This document shows, piece after piece, positions 13,101 to 25,331 of a stretch of DNA of 64,000 nucleotides. Under the pieces are notes generated by a model, which saw only the letters and a list, made by a program, of their open reading frames with translations, had not been told where the DNA came from and ran no database searches. The translations under genes were made by a program, and so were the position numbers. The stretch lies in NCBI RefSeq assembly GCF_051014445.1, contig NW_027488366.1, positions 21,036,001-21,100,000 on the forward strand, given 5' to 3'. The stretch's first letter is position 1. Each line of letters starts with the position of its first letter. The stretch comes from Colletes latitarsis (Eukaryota > Arthropoda > Insecta > Hymenoptera > Colletidae).

Positions 13101-13533
13101 CATTACTACATGAACCAAACCAGAAAAAACCCAGGATCCGTTCAACAAGTATGTGAAGAATGCGAAAGTATGAGTCTCATGAGCGAAAATCCCAGACCTA
13201 ACCTAGACTTTACATGCGTTATCCTCTAAAATACTGATCCAAACCAGGTTTAATGGACTGTTTCAGTGTGGTACCACTTTACTACGTGATCCAAAGCAGA
13301 AAAAACCCTCGATCAGGTCAACATGTATGTTAAAACTGCGAAAGTATGACCCTGATCAGGGCAAATCCCAGGCCTAACCTAGACCTAACATGCGCTGTCC
13401 TCTAAAATATTGATGGAAACCAGGTTTAATTGACTGTTTCAGTGTTGTACTTCATTACTACGTGATCCAATCCAGAAAAAGCCCAGGATCTAGCCCTCAA
13501 GTATGAGAAATATGCGAAAGAATGAGCGTGATG
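10187..13533 (+). repeat. 19-monomer higher-order repeat unit, copy 2 (3347 bp)
   Basis: Second tandem copy of the 6840-10186 unit with only scattered single-base differences, such as CATGTTTAATTG for CAGGTTTAATTG near 11835 and GTTAGCC for GTTATCC near 12165. The joint with copy 1 is visible at 10184-10190, where a CTAGCCCTCAAG monomer switches to the TGAAAATCCCAGGCC tail of another class. After 13533 the text follows GATGAGAGAAAATCCC instead of repeating the joint, so there are only two full copies. Confidence 0.9.
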
Positions 13534-14850
13534 AGAGAAAATCCCAGACCTAACCTAGACCTAACATGAATTATTCTCTAAAATATTGGTCGAAACCAGG
13601 TTTAATTGACTGATTCAGTGTGGTCCCACATTACTACGTGATCCAAACCAGAAAAAACCCAGGATCCGTTCAACAAGTATGTGAAGAATGTGAAATATGT
13701 GTCTGATGAGTGAAAATCCCGGGCCTAACCTAGACCTAACATGCATTATCCTCAAAAATATTGATCGAAACGGGGTTTAATCGACTGTTTCAGTGTGGTG
13801 CCACATTACTATGTGATCCAAACCAGAAAAAAACCCAGGATCTGTTCAACGAGAATGTGAAGTGTGCGAAAGTATGAGGCTGATGAGGTCAAATCCCAGA
13901 CCAATCCCAGACTTAACTTGCGTTATCCTCTAAAATATTGATCGAAACCAGGTTTAATCGACTGCTTCAGTGTGGTACCACATTACTACGTGATCCAAAC
14001 CAGAAAAAACCCAGGATCAGTTCAACAAGTATAAGAAGAATGCGAAAGTATGAGTCTGATGGGTGAAAATCCCAGGGCTAACCTAGACCTAACATGCGTT
14101 ATCCTCTAAAATATTGATCCAAACCAGGTTTAATGGACTGTTTCAGTGTGGTACCACATTACTACGTGATATAAACCAGAAAAAACCCAGGATCCGTTCA
14201 ACAAGTATGTGAGGAATGCGAAAGTATGAGTCTGATGAGTCAAAATCCCAGGCCTAACCTAGACCTAGCATGCGTTATCCTCAAAAATATTGATCGAAAC
14301 CTGGTTTAATCGACTGTTTCAGTTTGGTACCACATTACTACGTGATACAAACCAGAAAAAACCCAGGATCTGTTCAACAAGTATGTGAGAAACGCGAAAG
14401 TATGAGCCTGATGAGGGCGAATCCCAGACCTATGCCAGACCTAACTTGCGTTATCCTCTAAAATATTGATCGAAACCAGGTTTAATTGACTGTTTCAGTG
14501 TGGTACCACATTACTACATGAACCAAACCAGTAAAAACCCCGGATCCGTTCAACAAGTATGTGAACAATGCGAAAGTATGAGTCTCATGATCGAAAATCC
14601 CAGACCTAACCTAGACCTAACATGCGTTATCCTCTAAAATATTGATCCAAACCAGGTTTAATGGACTGTTTCAGTGTGGTACCACTTTACTACGTGATCC
14701 AAAGCAGAAAAAACCCTCGATCAGGTCAACATGTATGTTAAAACTGCGAAAGTATGACCCTGATCAGGGCAAATCCCAGGCCTAACCTAGACCTAACATG
14801 AGCTGTCCTCTAAAATATTGATGGAAACCAGGTTTAATTGACTGTTTCAG
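13534..14850 (+). repeat. Satellite segment, copy of the window start
   Basis: It continues directly from the second 19-monomer unit and matches 128-1300 as described for that segment, with one additional monomer at about 14170-14350. That monomer carries GTTCAACAAGTATGTGAGG and an AGTTTGGTACC variant. The arrangement suggests that the window start and this segment flanked copies of the same expanding block. Confidence 0.75.
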
Positions 14851-16345
14851 TGTGGTACCACATTACTACGTGATCCAAACCAGAAAAAACCCAGGATCAG
14901 TTCAACAAGTATAAGAAGAATGCGAAAGTATGAGTCTGATGGGTGAAAATCCCAGACCTATCCCAGACCTAACATGCGATATCCTCAAAAATATATATCA
15001 AGACCAGGTTTAATTGATTGTTTCAGTGTGGACCCACATTACTACGTGATCCAAACCAGAAAAAACCCAGGATCCGTTCAAAAAGTATGTGAAGAATGCG
15101 AATATATGAGTCTGATGAGTGAAAATCCCAGGCCTAACCTAGACCTAACATGCGTTATCCTCAAAAATATTGATCGAAACCTGGTTTAATTGACTGTTTT
15201 AGTGTGGTACCACATTACTACGTGATCCAAACCAGAAAAAACCCAGGATCTGTTTAACAAGTATGTGAGAAACGCGAAACTGTGAGCCTGATGAGGGCAA
15301 ATCCTAGACCTAAGCCAAACCTAACATGCGTTATCCTCTAAAATATTTATCAAGACCAGGTTTAATTGATTGATTCAGTGTGGTCCCACATTACTACGTG
15401 ATCAAAACCAGAAAAAACCCAGGATCCGTTCAACAAGTATGTGAAGAATGCGAAATATGAGTCTGATGAGTGAAAATCCCGGGCCTAACCTAGACCTAAC
15501 TTGCGTTATCCTCTAAAATATTGATCGAAACCAGGTTTAATCGACTGTTTCAGTGTGGTACCACATTACTACGTGATCCAAACCAGAAAAAACCCAGGAT
15601 CAGTTCAACAAGTATAAGAAGAACGCGAAAGTATGAGTCTGATGGGTGAAAATCCCAGGGCTAACCTAGACCTAACATGCGTTATCCTCTAAAATATTGA
15701 TCCAAACCAGGTTTAATGGACTGTTTCAGTTTGGAACCACATTACTACGTGATCCAAACCGGAAAAAACCCAGGATCAGTTCAACAAGTATGTGAAGAAT
15801 GCGAAAGTATGAGTCTGATGAGGGCAAATCCCAGACCTATCCCAGACCTAACATGCGTTATCCTCTAAAATATATATCAAGACCAGGTTTAATTGATTGT
15901 TTCAGTGTGGACCCACATTACTACGTGATCCAAACCAGAAAAAACCCAGGATCCGTTCAAAAAGTATGTGAAGAATGCGAATATATGAGTCTGATGAGTG
16001 GAAATCCCAGGCCTAACCTAGACCTAACATGCGTTATCCTCAAAAATATTGATCGAAACCTGGTTTAATTGACTGTTTTAGTGTGGTACCACATTACTAC
16101 GTGATCCAAACCAGAAAAAACCCAGGATCTGTTCAACAAGTATGTGAAAAACGCGAAACTGTGAGCCTGATGAGGGCAAATCCTAGACCTAAGCCAAACC
16201 TAACATGCGTTATCCTCTAAAATATTTATCAAGACCAGGTTTAATTGATTGATTCAGTGTGGTCCCACATTACTACGTGATCAAAACCAGAAAAAACCCA
16301 GGATCCGTTCAACAAGTATGTGAAGAATGCGAAATATGAGTCTGA
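14850..16345 (+). repeat. 5-monomer repeat, about 879 bp, one and a half copies
   Basis: The rare variant GTTCAAAAAGTATG occurs at 15076 and 15955, 879 bp apart (5 monomers). Flanking variants TATATATCAAG, GAATATATGAG and GAAACTGTGAG recur with the same spacing. A further copy of 15590-16370 lies at 23170-23950, 7576 bp (43 monomers) downstream, with GTTCAAAAAG at 23531. Confidence 0.8.
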
Positions 16346-16968
16346 TGAGTGAAAATCTCAGGCCTTACCTAGACCTAACTTGCGTTGTCCTCTAAAATAT
16401 TGATGGAAACCAGGTTTCATTGACTGTTTCAGTGTGGTACTACATTACTACGTGATGCAATCCAGAAAAAGCCCAGGATCCGTTCAACAAGTATGAAGAA
16501 AGCGAAAGTATGAGTCTGATGAGGGCTAATCCCAGACCTATCCCAGACATAACATGCGTTATCCTCAAAAATATTGATCGAAACCAGGTTTAATCGACTG
16601 TTTCAGTGTGGTACCACATTACTGCGTGATCCAAACTAGAAAAAAACCCAGGATCTCGTCAACGAGTATGTGAAGTGTGCGAAAGTACGAGTCTGATAAG
16701 GGCTAATCCCAGACCTATCCCAGACCTAACATGCGTTATCCTCTAAAATATTTATCAAGACCAGGTTTAATTGAATGTTTCAGTGTGGTACCACATTACT
16801 ACGTGATCCAAACCACAAAAAACCCAGGATCTGTTCGAGAAGTATGTGAAAAACGCGAAACTGTGAGCCTGATGAGGGCAAATCTTAGACCTACCCTTGA
16901 CCTAACATGCGTTATCCTCTAAAATTCTTATCCAGACCAGGTTTCATTGAATGTTTCAGTGTGGTACC

Positions 16969-17320
16969 ACTTTACTACGTGATCCAATCCAGAAATAGCC
17001 CAGGATCTAGCCATGAAGTATGAGAAATATGCGAAAGTATGAGCCTGATGAGGGCAAATCCTAGACCTAACCCAGACCTAACATGCGTTATTCTCTAAAA
17101 TATTTATCAAGACCAGGTTTAATTGAATGTTTCAGTGTGGTACCACTTTACTACGTGATCCAATCCAGAAATAGCCCAGGATCTAGCCATGAAGTATGAG
17201 AAATATGCGAAAGTATGAGCCTGATGAGGGCAAATCCTAGACCTAACCCAGACCTAACATGCGTTATTCTCTAAAATATTTATCAAGACCAGGTTTAATT
17301 GAATGTTTCAGTGTGGTACC
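16969..17320 (+). repeat. Adjacent duplicated monomer inside block A
   Basis: Two consecutive monomers share the text from the CCACTTTACTACGTG block through CCATGAAGTATGAG to CATGCGTTATTCTC almost without change. Block B has this monomer only once, at about 25950-26110, and the distance between blocks drops from 8986 to 8810 bp here. It is a local one-monomer gain in A or loss in B. Confidence 0.85.
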
Positions 17321-19217
17321 ACATTACTACGTGTTCCAAACCAGAAAAAACCCAGGATCCGTTCAACAAGTATGTGAAGAAGGCGAAAGTATGAGTTTGA
17401 TCAGTGACAATCTCAGGCCTTACCTAGACCTAACTTGCGTTGTCCTCTAAAATATTGATGGAAACCAGGTTTCATTCACTGTTTCAGTGTGGTACTACAG
17501 TACTACGTGATGCAATCCAGAAAACGCACATGATCTAGCCATCAAGTATGAGAAATATGCGAAAGAATGAGCCTAATGAGAGCAAATCCCAGACCTAACC
17601 TAGACCTAACATGCGTTATCCTCTAAAATATTGAGCGAAACCAGGTTTGATGGACAGTTTCAGTGTGGTACCACACTACTACGGGATCCAAACCAGAAAA
17701 AACACAGGATCTGTTCAACAAGTATGTGAAAAACGCGAAAGTATGAGCCTGATGAGGTCAAATCCCAGACCAATCCCAGACTTAACTTTCGTTATCCTCT
17801 AAGATATTGATCGAAACCAGGTATAATCGTCTGTTTCAGTGTGGTACCACATTACTACGTGATCCAAACCAGAAAAAACCCAGGATCAGTTCAACAAGTA
17901 TGTGAAGAATGCGAAGGTATGAGTCTGATGAGTGAAAATCCCAGGCCTGACCTAGACCTAACATGCGTTGTCCTCAAAAATATTGATCGAAACCTGGTTT
18001 AATCGACTGTTTCAGTGTGGTACCACATTACTATGTGATCCAAACCTGAAAATAACCCAGGATCTGTTCAACGAGTATGTGAAGTGTGCGAAAGTATGAG
18101 TCTGATGAGGGCAAATCCCATACCTGTCCCAGACCTAACATGCGTTTTCCTATAAAATATTTATCAAGACCAGGTTTAATTGAATGTTTCAGTGTGGTAC
18201 CACATTACTACGTGATCCAAACCAGACAAAAACACAGGATCCGTTCAACAAGTATGTGAAGAATGCGAAAGTATGAGTCTGATGAGTGAAAATCCCAGGC
18301 CTGACCTAGACCTAACATGCGTTATCCTCTAAAATATTGAGCGAAACCAGGTTTAATGGACTGTTTCAGTGTGGTACCACACTACTACGGGATCCAAACC
18401 AGAAAAAACCCAGGATCTGTTCAACAAGTATGTGAAGTGTGCGAAAGTATGAGTCTGATGAGGTCAAATCCCAGACCAATCCCAGACTTAACTTGCGTTA
18501 TCCTCTAAAATATTGATCGGAACCAGGTTTCATCGACTGTTTCAGCGTGGTACCACATTACTACGTGATACATTCCAGAAATAGCCCAGGATCTAGCCAT
18601 GATGTATGAGAAAGATGCGAAAGTATGAGCATGATGAGGGCAAATTCTAGACCTGATCCAGACCTAACATGCGTTATCCTCTAAAATATTTTTCAAGACC
18701 AGGTTTAATTGACTGTTTCAGTGTGGTCCCACATTACTACGTGATCCAAACCAGAAAAGCCCAGGATCCGTTCTACAAGTATGTGAAGAATGCGAAAGTA
18801 TGAGTCTGATGAGTGAAAATCCCAGGCCTAACCTAGACCTAACATGCGTTATCCTCAAAAATACTGATCGAAACCTGGTTTAATCGACTGTTTCAGTGCG
18901 GTACCACATTACTATGTGATCCAAACCAGAAAGTAACCCAGGATCTGTTCAACGAGTATGTGAAGTGTGCGAAAGTATGAGTCTGATGAGCCCAAATCCC
19001 AGGCCAATCCCAGACTTAACTTGCGTTATCCTCTAAAATATTTATCAAGACCAGGTTTAATTGAATGTTTCAGTGTGGTACCACTTTACTACGTGATCCA
19101 AAGCAGAAAAAACCCTCGGTCAGGTCAACATGTATGTTAAAACTGCGAAAGTATGACCCTGATGAGGGCAAATTCCAGACCTAACCTAGACCTAACATGC
19201 GTTATCCTCTAAAATAT

Positions 19218-19230
19218 TGATCCAAACCAG
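19218..19230 (+). repeat. Internal 13-bp direct repeat, left copy
   Basis: TGATCCAAACCAG here is identical to 19270-19282, 52 bp downstream in the same monomer. In most monomers the left copy reads TGATCGAAACCAG and the right one TGATCCAAACCAG, so 12 of 13 bases match. It is followed in both cases, after a gap, by a CTGTT(T)CA motif. Confidence 0.85.
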
Positions 19231-19247
19231 GTTTAATGGACTGTTTC

Positions 19248-19263
19248 AGTGTGGTACCACACT
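19248..19263. other. Perfect 16-bp palindrome within a monomer
   Basis: AGTGTGGTACCACACT equals its own reverse complement. Monomers reading GGTACCACACTAC carry the full 16 bp (another example is 3234-3249). Monomers reading GGTACCACATTAC keep the inner 12 bp, TGTGGTACCACA. The GGACCCAC and TTGTACTTC classes have lost it. The site also gives a GGTACC (KpnI) site in a large share of monomers. Confidence 0.9.
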
Positions 19264-19269
19264 ACTACG

Positions 19270-19282
19270 TGATCCAAACCAG
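19270..19282 (+). repeat. Internal 13-bp direct repeat, right copy
   Basis: Second copy of TGATCCAAACCAG, directly after the palindrome-bearing part of the monomer and followed by the A-rich stretch. This is the more conserved of the two copies across the window. Confidence 0.85.
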
Positions 19283-20719
19283 AGAAAAGCCAGGATCTGT
19301 TCAACAAGTATGTGAAAAACACGAAAGTATGAGCCTGATGAGGGCAAATCCCAGACCAATCCCAGACCTAACTTGCGTTGTCCTCTAAGATATTGATGGA
19401 AACCAGGTTTAATTGACTGTTTCAGTGTTGTACTTCATTACTACGTGATGCAATCCAGAAAAAGCCCAGGATCTAGCCATCAAGTATGAGAAATATGCGA
19501 AGGAACGAGCCTGATGAGAGCAAATCCCAGACCTAACCTAGACCTAACATGAATTATTCTCTAAAATATTGATCGAAACCAGGTTTAATCGACTGTTTCA
19601 GTGTGGTACCACATTACTATGTGATCCAAACCAGAAAATAACCCAGGATCTGTTCAACGAGTATGTGAAGTGTGCGAAAGTATGAGTCTGATGAGGTCAA
19701 ATCCCAGACCTATCCCAAACCTAACTATGCGTTATCCTCTAAAATATTGATCATAATCAGGTTTAATCGACTGTTTCAGTGTGGTACCACATTACTATGT
19801 GATCCAAACCAGAAAATAACCCAGGATCTGTTCAACGAGTATGTGAAGTGTGCGAAAGTATGAGTCTGATGAGGTCAAATCCCGGACCAATCCCAGACTT
19901 AACTTGCGTTATCCTCTAAGATATTGGTCGAAACCAGGTTTAATCGACTGTTTCAGTGTGGTACCACACTACTACGTGATACAAACCAGAAAAAACCCAG
20001 GATCTGTTCAACAAGTATGTGAAAAACGCGAAAGTATGAGCCTGATGAGGGCGAATCCCAGACCTATGCCAGACCTAACTTGCGTTATCCTCTAAAATAT
20101 TGATCGAAACCAGGTTTAATTGACTGTTTCAGCGTGGTACCACATTACTACGTGATACAAACCAGAAACAGCCCAGGATCTAGCCATGAAGTATGAGAAA
20201 TATGCGAAAGTATGAGCCTGCTGAGGGCAAATCCTAGACCTAACCCAAACCTAACATGCGTTATCCTCTAAAATATTTATCAAGACCAGGTTTAATTGAA
20301 TGTTTCAGTGTGGTACCACATTGCTACCTGAACCAAACCAGAAAAAACCCAGGATCCGTTCAACAAGTATGTGAAGAATGCGAAAGTATGAGTCTCATGA
20401 GCGAAGATCCCAGACCTAACCTAGACCTAACATGCGTTATCCTCTAAAATATTGATCCAAACCAGGCTTAATGGACTGTTTCAGTGTGGTACCACACTAC
20501 TGCGTGATACAAACCAGAAAAAACCCAGGATCTGTTCAACAAGTATGTGAAAAACGCGAAACTGTGAGCCTGATGAGGGCAAATCTTAGACCTAACCCAG
20601 ACCTAAGATGCGTTATCCTCTAAAATATTTATCCGGACCCGGTTTCATTTAATGTTTCAGTGTGGTACCAGTTTACTACGTGATCCAATCCAGAAATAGC
20701 CCAGGATCTGTTCAACGAG

Positions 20720-21424
20720 TATGTGAAGTGTGCGAAAGTATGAGTCTGATGAGGGCAAATCCCAGACCTATCCCAGACCTAACATGCGTTATCCACTAAA
20801 ATATTTATCAAGACCAGGTTTAATTGATTGTTTCAGTGTGGACCCACATTACTACGTGATCCAAACCAGAAAAAACCCAGGATCCGTTCAACAAGTATGT
20901 GAAGAATGCGAAAGTATGAGTCTGATGAGTGAAAAAACCAGGCCTGACCTAGACCTAACATGCGTTATCCACTAAAATATTGAGCGAAACCAGGTTTAAT
21001 GGACTGTTTCAGTGTGGTACCACACTACTACGGGATCCAAACCAGAAAAAACCCAGGATCTGTTCAACGAGTATGTGAAGTGTGCGAAAGTATGAGTCTG
21101 ATGAGGGCAAATCCCAGACCTATCCCAGACCTAACATGCGTTATCCACTAAAATATTTATCAAGACCAGGTTTAATTGATTGTTTCAGTGTGGACCCACA
21201 TTACTACTTGATCCAAACCAGAAAAAACCCAGGATCCGTTCAACAAGTATGTGAAGAATGCGAAAGTATGAGTCTGATGAGTGAAAAAACCAGGCCTGAC
21301 CTAGACCTAACATGCGTTATCCACTAAAATATTGAGCGAAACCAGGTTTAATGGACTGTTTCAGTGTGGTACCACACTACTACGGGATCCAAACCAGAAA
21401 AAACCCAGGATCTGTTCAACAAGT
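20720..21424 (+). repeat. Two-monomer (352 bp) tandem repeat, two copies
   Basis: A dimer with GTTATCCACTAAAATATT, GGACCCAC, GTGAAAAAACCAGG and a following TGAGCGAAACC monomer occurs twice with a 352-bp period. The same pair is present in block B at about 29706-30410, so this duplication happened before the large block was copied. Confidence 0.85.
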
Positions 21425-23169
21425 ATGTGAAAAACGCGAAAGTATGAGCCTGATGAGGGCAAATCCCGGACCTATCCCAGACCTAACTTGCGTTATCCTC
21501 TAAAATATTCATCGAAACCAGGTTTAATTGGATGTTTCAGTGTGGTATCACACTACTACGTGACCCAAACCAGAAAAAACCCAGGATCTGTTCAACAAGT
21601 ATGTGAAAAACGCGAAAGTATGAGCCTGATGAGGGCAAATCCCGGACCTATCCCAGACCTAACTTGCGTTATCCTCTAAAATATTCATCGAAACCAGGTT
21701 TAATCGACTGTTTCAGTGTGGTACCACATTACTATGTGATCCAAACCAGAAAATAACCCAGGATCCGTTCAACAAGTATGTGAAGAATGCGAAAGTATGA
21801 GTCTGATGAGGGCAAATCCCAGACCTATCCCAGACCCAACATGCGTTATCCTCTAAAATATTTATCAAGACCAGGATTAATTGATTGTTTCAGTGTGGAC
21901 CCACATTACTACGTGATCCAAACCAGAAAAAACCCAGGATCCGTTCAACAAGTATGTGAAGAATGCGAAAGTATGAGTCTGATGAGTGAAAATCCCAGGC
22001 CAAACCTAGACCTAACATGCGTTATCCTCAAAAATATTGATCGAAACCTGGTTTAATCGACTGTTTCAGTGTGGTATCACATTACTATGTGATCCAAACC
22101 AGAAAATAACCCAGGATCAGTTCAACGAGTATGTGAAGTGTGCGAAAGTATGAGTCTGATGAGGTCAAATCCCAGACCTATCCCAGACCTAACTTGCGTT
22201 ATCCTCTAAAATATTGATCGAAACCAGGTTTAATTGACTGTTTCAGCGTGGTACCACATTACTACGTGATACAATGCAGAAACAGCCCAGGATCTAGCCA
22301 TGAAGTATGAGAAATATTTGCAAATATATGAGCCGGATGAGGGAAAATCCTAGACGTAACCCAGACCTAACATGCGTTATCCTCTAAAATATTTATGAAG
22401 ACCAGGTTTAATTGAGTGTTTCAGTGTGGTGCCACATTACTACGTGATCCAAACCAGAAAAAACCCAGGATCCGTTCAACAAGTATGTGAAGAATGCGAA
22501 TGTATGAGTCTGATCAGTGAAAATCTCAGGCCTTACCTAGACCTAACTTGCGTTGTCCTCTAAAATATTGATGGGAACCTGGTTTAATCGACTGTTTCAG
22601 TGTGGAACCACATTACCATGTGATCCAAACCAGAAAATAACCTAGGATCTGTTCAACGAGTATGTGAAGTGTGCGAAAGTATGAGTCTGATGAGGTCAAA
22701 TCCCAGACCAATCCCAGACTTAACTTGCGTTATCCTCTACGATATTGATCGAAACCAGGTTAAATCGACCGTTTCAGTGTGGTACCACATTACTACGTGA
22801 TCCAAACCAGAAAAAACCCAGGATCAGTTCAGCAATTATGAGAAGAATGCGAAAGTATGAGTCTGATGAGTGAAAATCCCAGGGCTAACCTAGACCTAAC
22901 ATGCGTTATCCTCAAAAATATTGATCCAAACCAGGTTTAATGGACTGTTTCAGTGTGGTACCACATTACTACGTGATACAAACCAGAAAAAACCCAGGAT
23001 CCGTTCAACAAGTATGTGAGGAATGCGAATGTATGAGTCTGATGAGTGAAAATCCCAGGCCTTACCTAGACCTAACTTGCGTTATCCTCTAAAATATTTA
23101 TCAAGACCAGGTTTAATTGATTGTTTCAGTGTGGACCCACATTACTACGTGATCCAAACCAGAAAAAAC

Positions 23170-25331
23170 CCAGGATCAGTTCAACAAGTATAAGAAGAAT
23201 GCGAAAGTATGAGTCTGATGGGTGAAAATCCCAGGGCTAACCTAGACCTAACATGCGTTATCCTCTAAAATATTGATCCAAACCAGGTTTAATGGACTGT
23301 TTCAGTTTGGAACCACATTACTACGTGATCCAAACCGGAAAAAACCCAGGATCAGTTCAACAAGTATGTGAAGAATGCGAAAGTATGAGTCTGATGAGGG
23401 CAAATCCCAGACCTATCCCAGACCTAACATGCGTTATCCTCTAAAATATATATCAAGACCAGGTTTAATTGATTGTTTCAGTGTGGACCCACATTACTAC
23501 GTGATCCAAACCAGAAAAAACCCAGGATCCGTTCAAAAAGTATGTGAAGAATGCGAATATATGAGTCTGATGAGTGAAAATCCCAGGCCTAACCTAGACC
23601 TAACATGCGTTATCCTCAAATATATTGATCGAAACCTGGTTTAATTGACTGTTTTAGTGTGGTACCACATTACTACGTGATCCAAACCAGAAAAAACCCA
23701 GGATCTGTTCAACAAGTATGTGAAAAACGCGAAACTGTGAGCCTGATGAGGGCAAATCCTAGACCTAAGCCAAACCTAACATGCGTTATCCTCTAAAATA
23801 TTTATCAAGACCAGGTTTAATTGATTGATTCAGTGTGGTCCCACATTACTACGTGATCAAAACCAGAAAAAACCCAGGATCCGTTCAACAAGTATGTGAA
23901 GAATGCGAAATATGAGTCTGATGAGTGAAAATCCCGGGCCTAACCTAGACCTAACATGCGTTATCCTCTAAAATATTGATCCAAACCAGGTTTAATGGAC
24001 TGTTTCAGTTTGGAACCACATTACTACCTGATCCAAACCGAAAAAAACCCAGGATCAGTTCAACAAGTATGTGAAGAATGCGACAGTATGAGTCTGATGA
24101 GGGCAAATCCCAGACCTATCCCAGACCTAACATACGTTATCCTCTAAAATATATATCAAGACCAGGTTTAATTGATTGTTTCAGTGTGGACCCACATTAC
24201 TACGTGATCCAAACCAGAGAAAACCCAGGATCTGTTCGACAAGTATGTGAAAAACGCGAAACTGTGAGCCTGATGAGGGCAAATCTTAGACCTAACCTTG
24301 ACCTAACATGCGTTATCCTCTAAAATTTTTATCCAGACCAGGTTTCATTGAATGTTTCAGTGTGGTACCACTTTACTACGTGATCCAATCCAGAAATAGC
24401 CCAGGATCTAGCCATGAAGTATGAGAAATATGCGAAAGTATGAGCCTGATGAGGGCAAATCCTAGACCTAACCCAGACCTAACATGCGTTATTCTCTAAA
24501 ATATTTATCAAGACCAGGTTTAATTGAATGTTTCAGTGTGGTGCCACATTACTATGTGATCCAAACCAGAAAATAACGCAGTATCCGTTCAACAACTATG
24601 TGAAGTGTACGAAAGTATGAGCCTGATGAGAGCAAATCCCAGACCTAACCTAGACCTAACATGAATTATTCTCTAAAATATTGGTCGAAACCAGGTTTAA
24701 TTGACTGTTTCAGTGTGGTCCCACATTACTACGTGACCCAAACCAGAAAAAACCCAGGATCCGTTCAACAAGTATGTGAAAAACGCGAAAGTATGAGCCT
24801 GATGAGGGCAAATCCCAGACCTATCCCAGACCTAACTTGCGTTATCCTCTAAAATATTGATCGAAGCCAAGTTTAATCGACTGTTTCAGTGTGGAACCAC
24901 ATTACTACGTGATCCAAGCCAGGAAAAAACCCAGGATCTTGTCAACGAGTATGTGAAGTGTGCGAAAGTATGAGTCTGATGAGGGCTAATCCCAGACCTA
25001 TCCCAGACCTAGCTTGCGTGATCCTCTAAAATATTTATCAAGACCAGGTTTAATTGAATGTTTCAGTGTGGTACCACATTACTACGTGATACAATGCAGA
25101 AACAGCCCAGGATCTAGCCATGAAGTATGAGAAATATGCGAAGGTATGAGCCTGATGAGGGCAAATCCTAGACGTAACCCAGACCTAACATGCGTTATCC
25201 TCTAAAATATTTATCAAGACCAGGTTTAATTGAATGTTTCAGTGTGGTACCACATTTCTACGTGATCCAAACCAGAAAAAACCCAGGATCCGTTCAACAA
25301 GTATGTGAAGAATGCGAATGTATGAGTCTGA
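23170..25331 (+). repeat. Satellite bridge between blocks A and B
   Basis: 23170-23950 is a copy of 15590-16370 (7576 bp apart). About 24000-24310 again follows the same class of monomers, sharing GAAACTGTGAG and TATATATCAAG. It then passes through CATGAATTATTC at 24661 and the GACGTAACCC variant near 25170 into block B. No non-satellite sequence separates the blocks. Confidence 0.75.

Larger units (their letters stand above)
19194..19369 (+). repeat. Representative complete 176-bp monomer
   Basis: This monomer runs from one AACATGCG-type landmark to the base before the next and is exactly 176 bp. It carries all the recurrent internal structures: the AT-rich patch near the start, two exact copies of TGATCCAAACCAG starting 52 bp apart, a perfect 16-bp palindrome around GGTACC, an A-tract, and two AGACC units near the right end. 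It is a useful reference for phasing the rest of the array. The phase (starting at AACATG) is my arbitrary choice, since a tandem array has no natural first base. Confidence 0.9.
16345..23215 (+). repeat. Large satellite block A, about 39 monomers, duplicated at 25331-32020
   Basis: Landmark variants match block B in order. The distance is 8986 bp (51 monomers) at 16731, 8810 bp (50) from about 17260 to 19680, 8986 bp again from about 20256, and 8810 bp again from about 21836. Each change of exactly one monomer marks a whole-monomer insertion or deletion. Rare shared variants include a GTATAATCGTCTG motif, CCTATAAAATATT, GATGTATGAGAAAGATG, TTCTACAAG and CAGCAATTATG. Substitutions between the copies are sparse. 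Confidence 0.88.

Noticed and set aside
19218..19230. RNA polymerase III B-box-like motif GATCGAAAC (GWTCRANNC) in most monomers, suggesting a tRNA-derived SINE origin
   Set aside because: No convincing A box lies 30-60 bp upstream, no T-run terminator follows, and a motif this short is expected by chance in a repeated unit.
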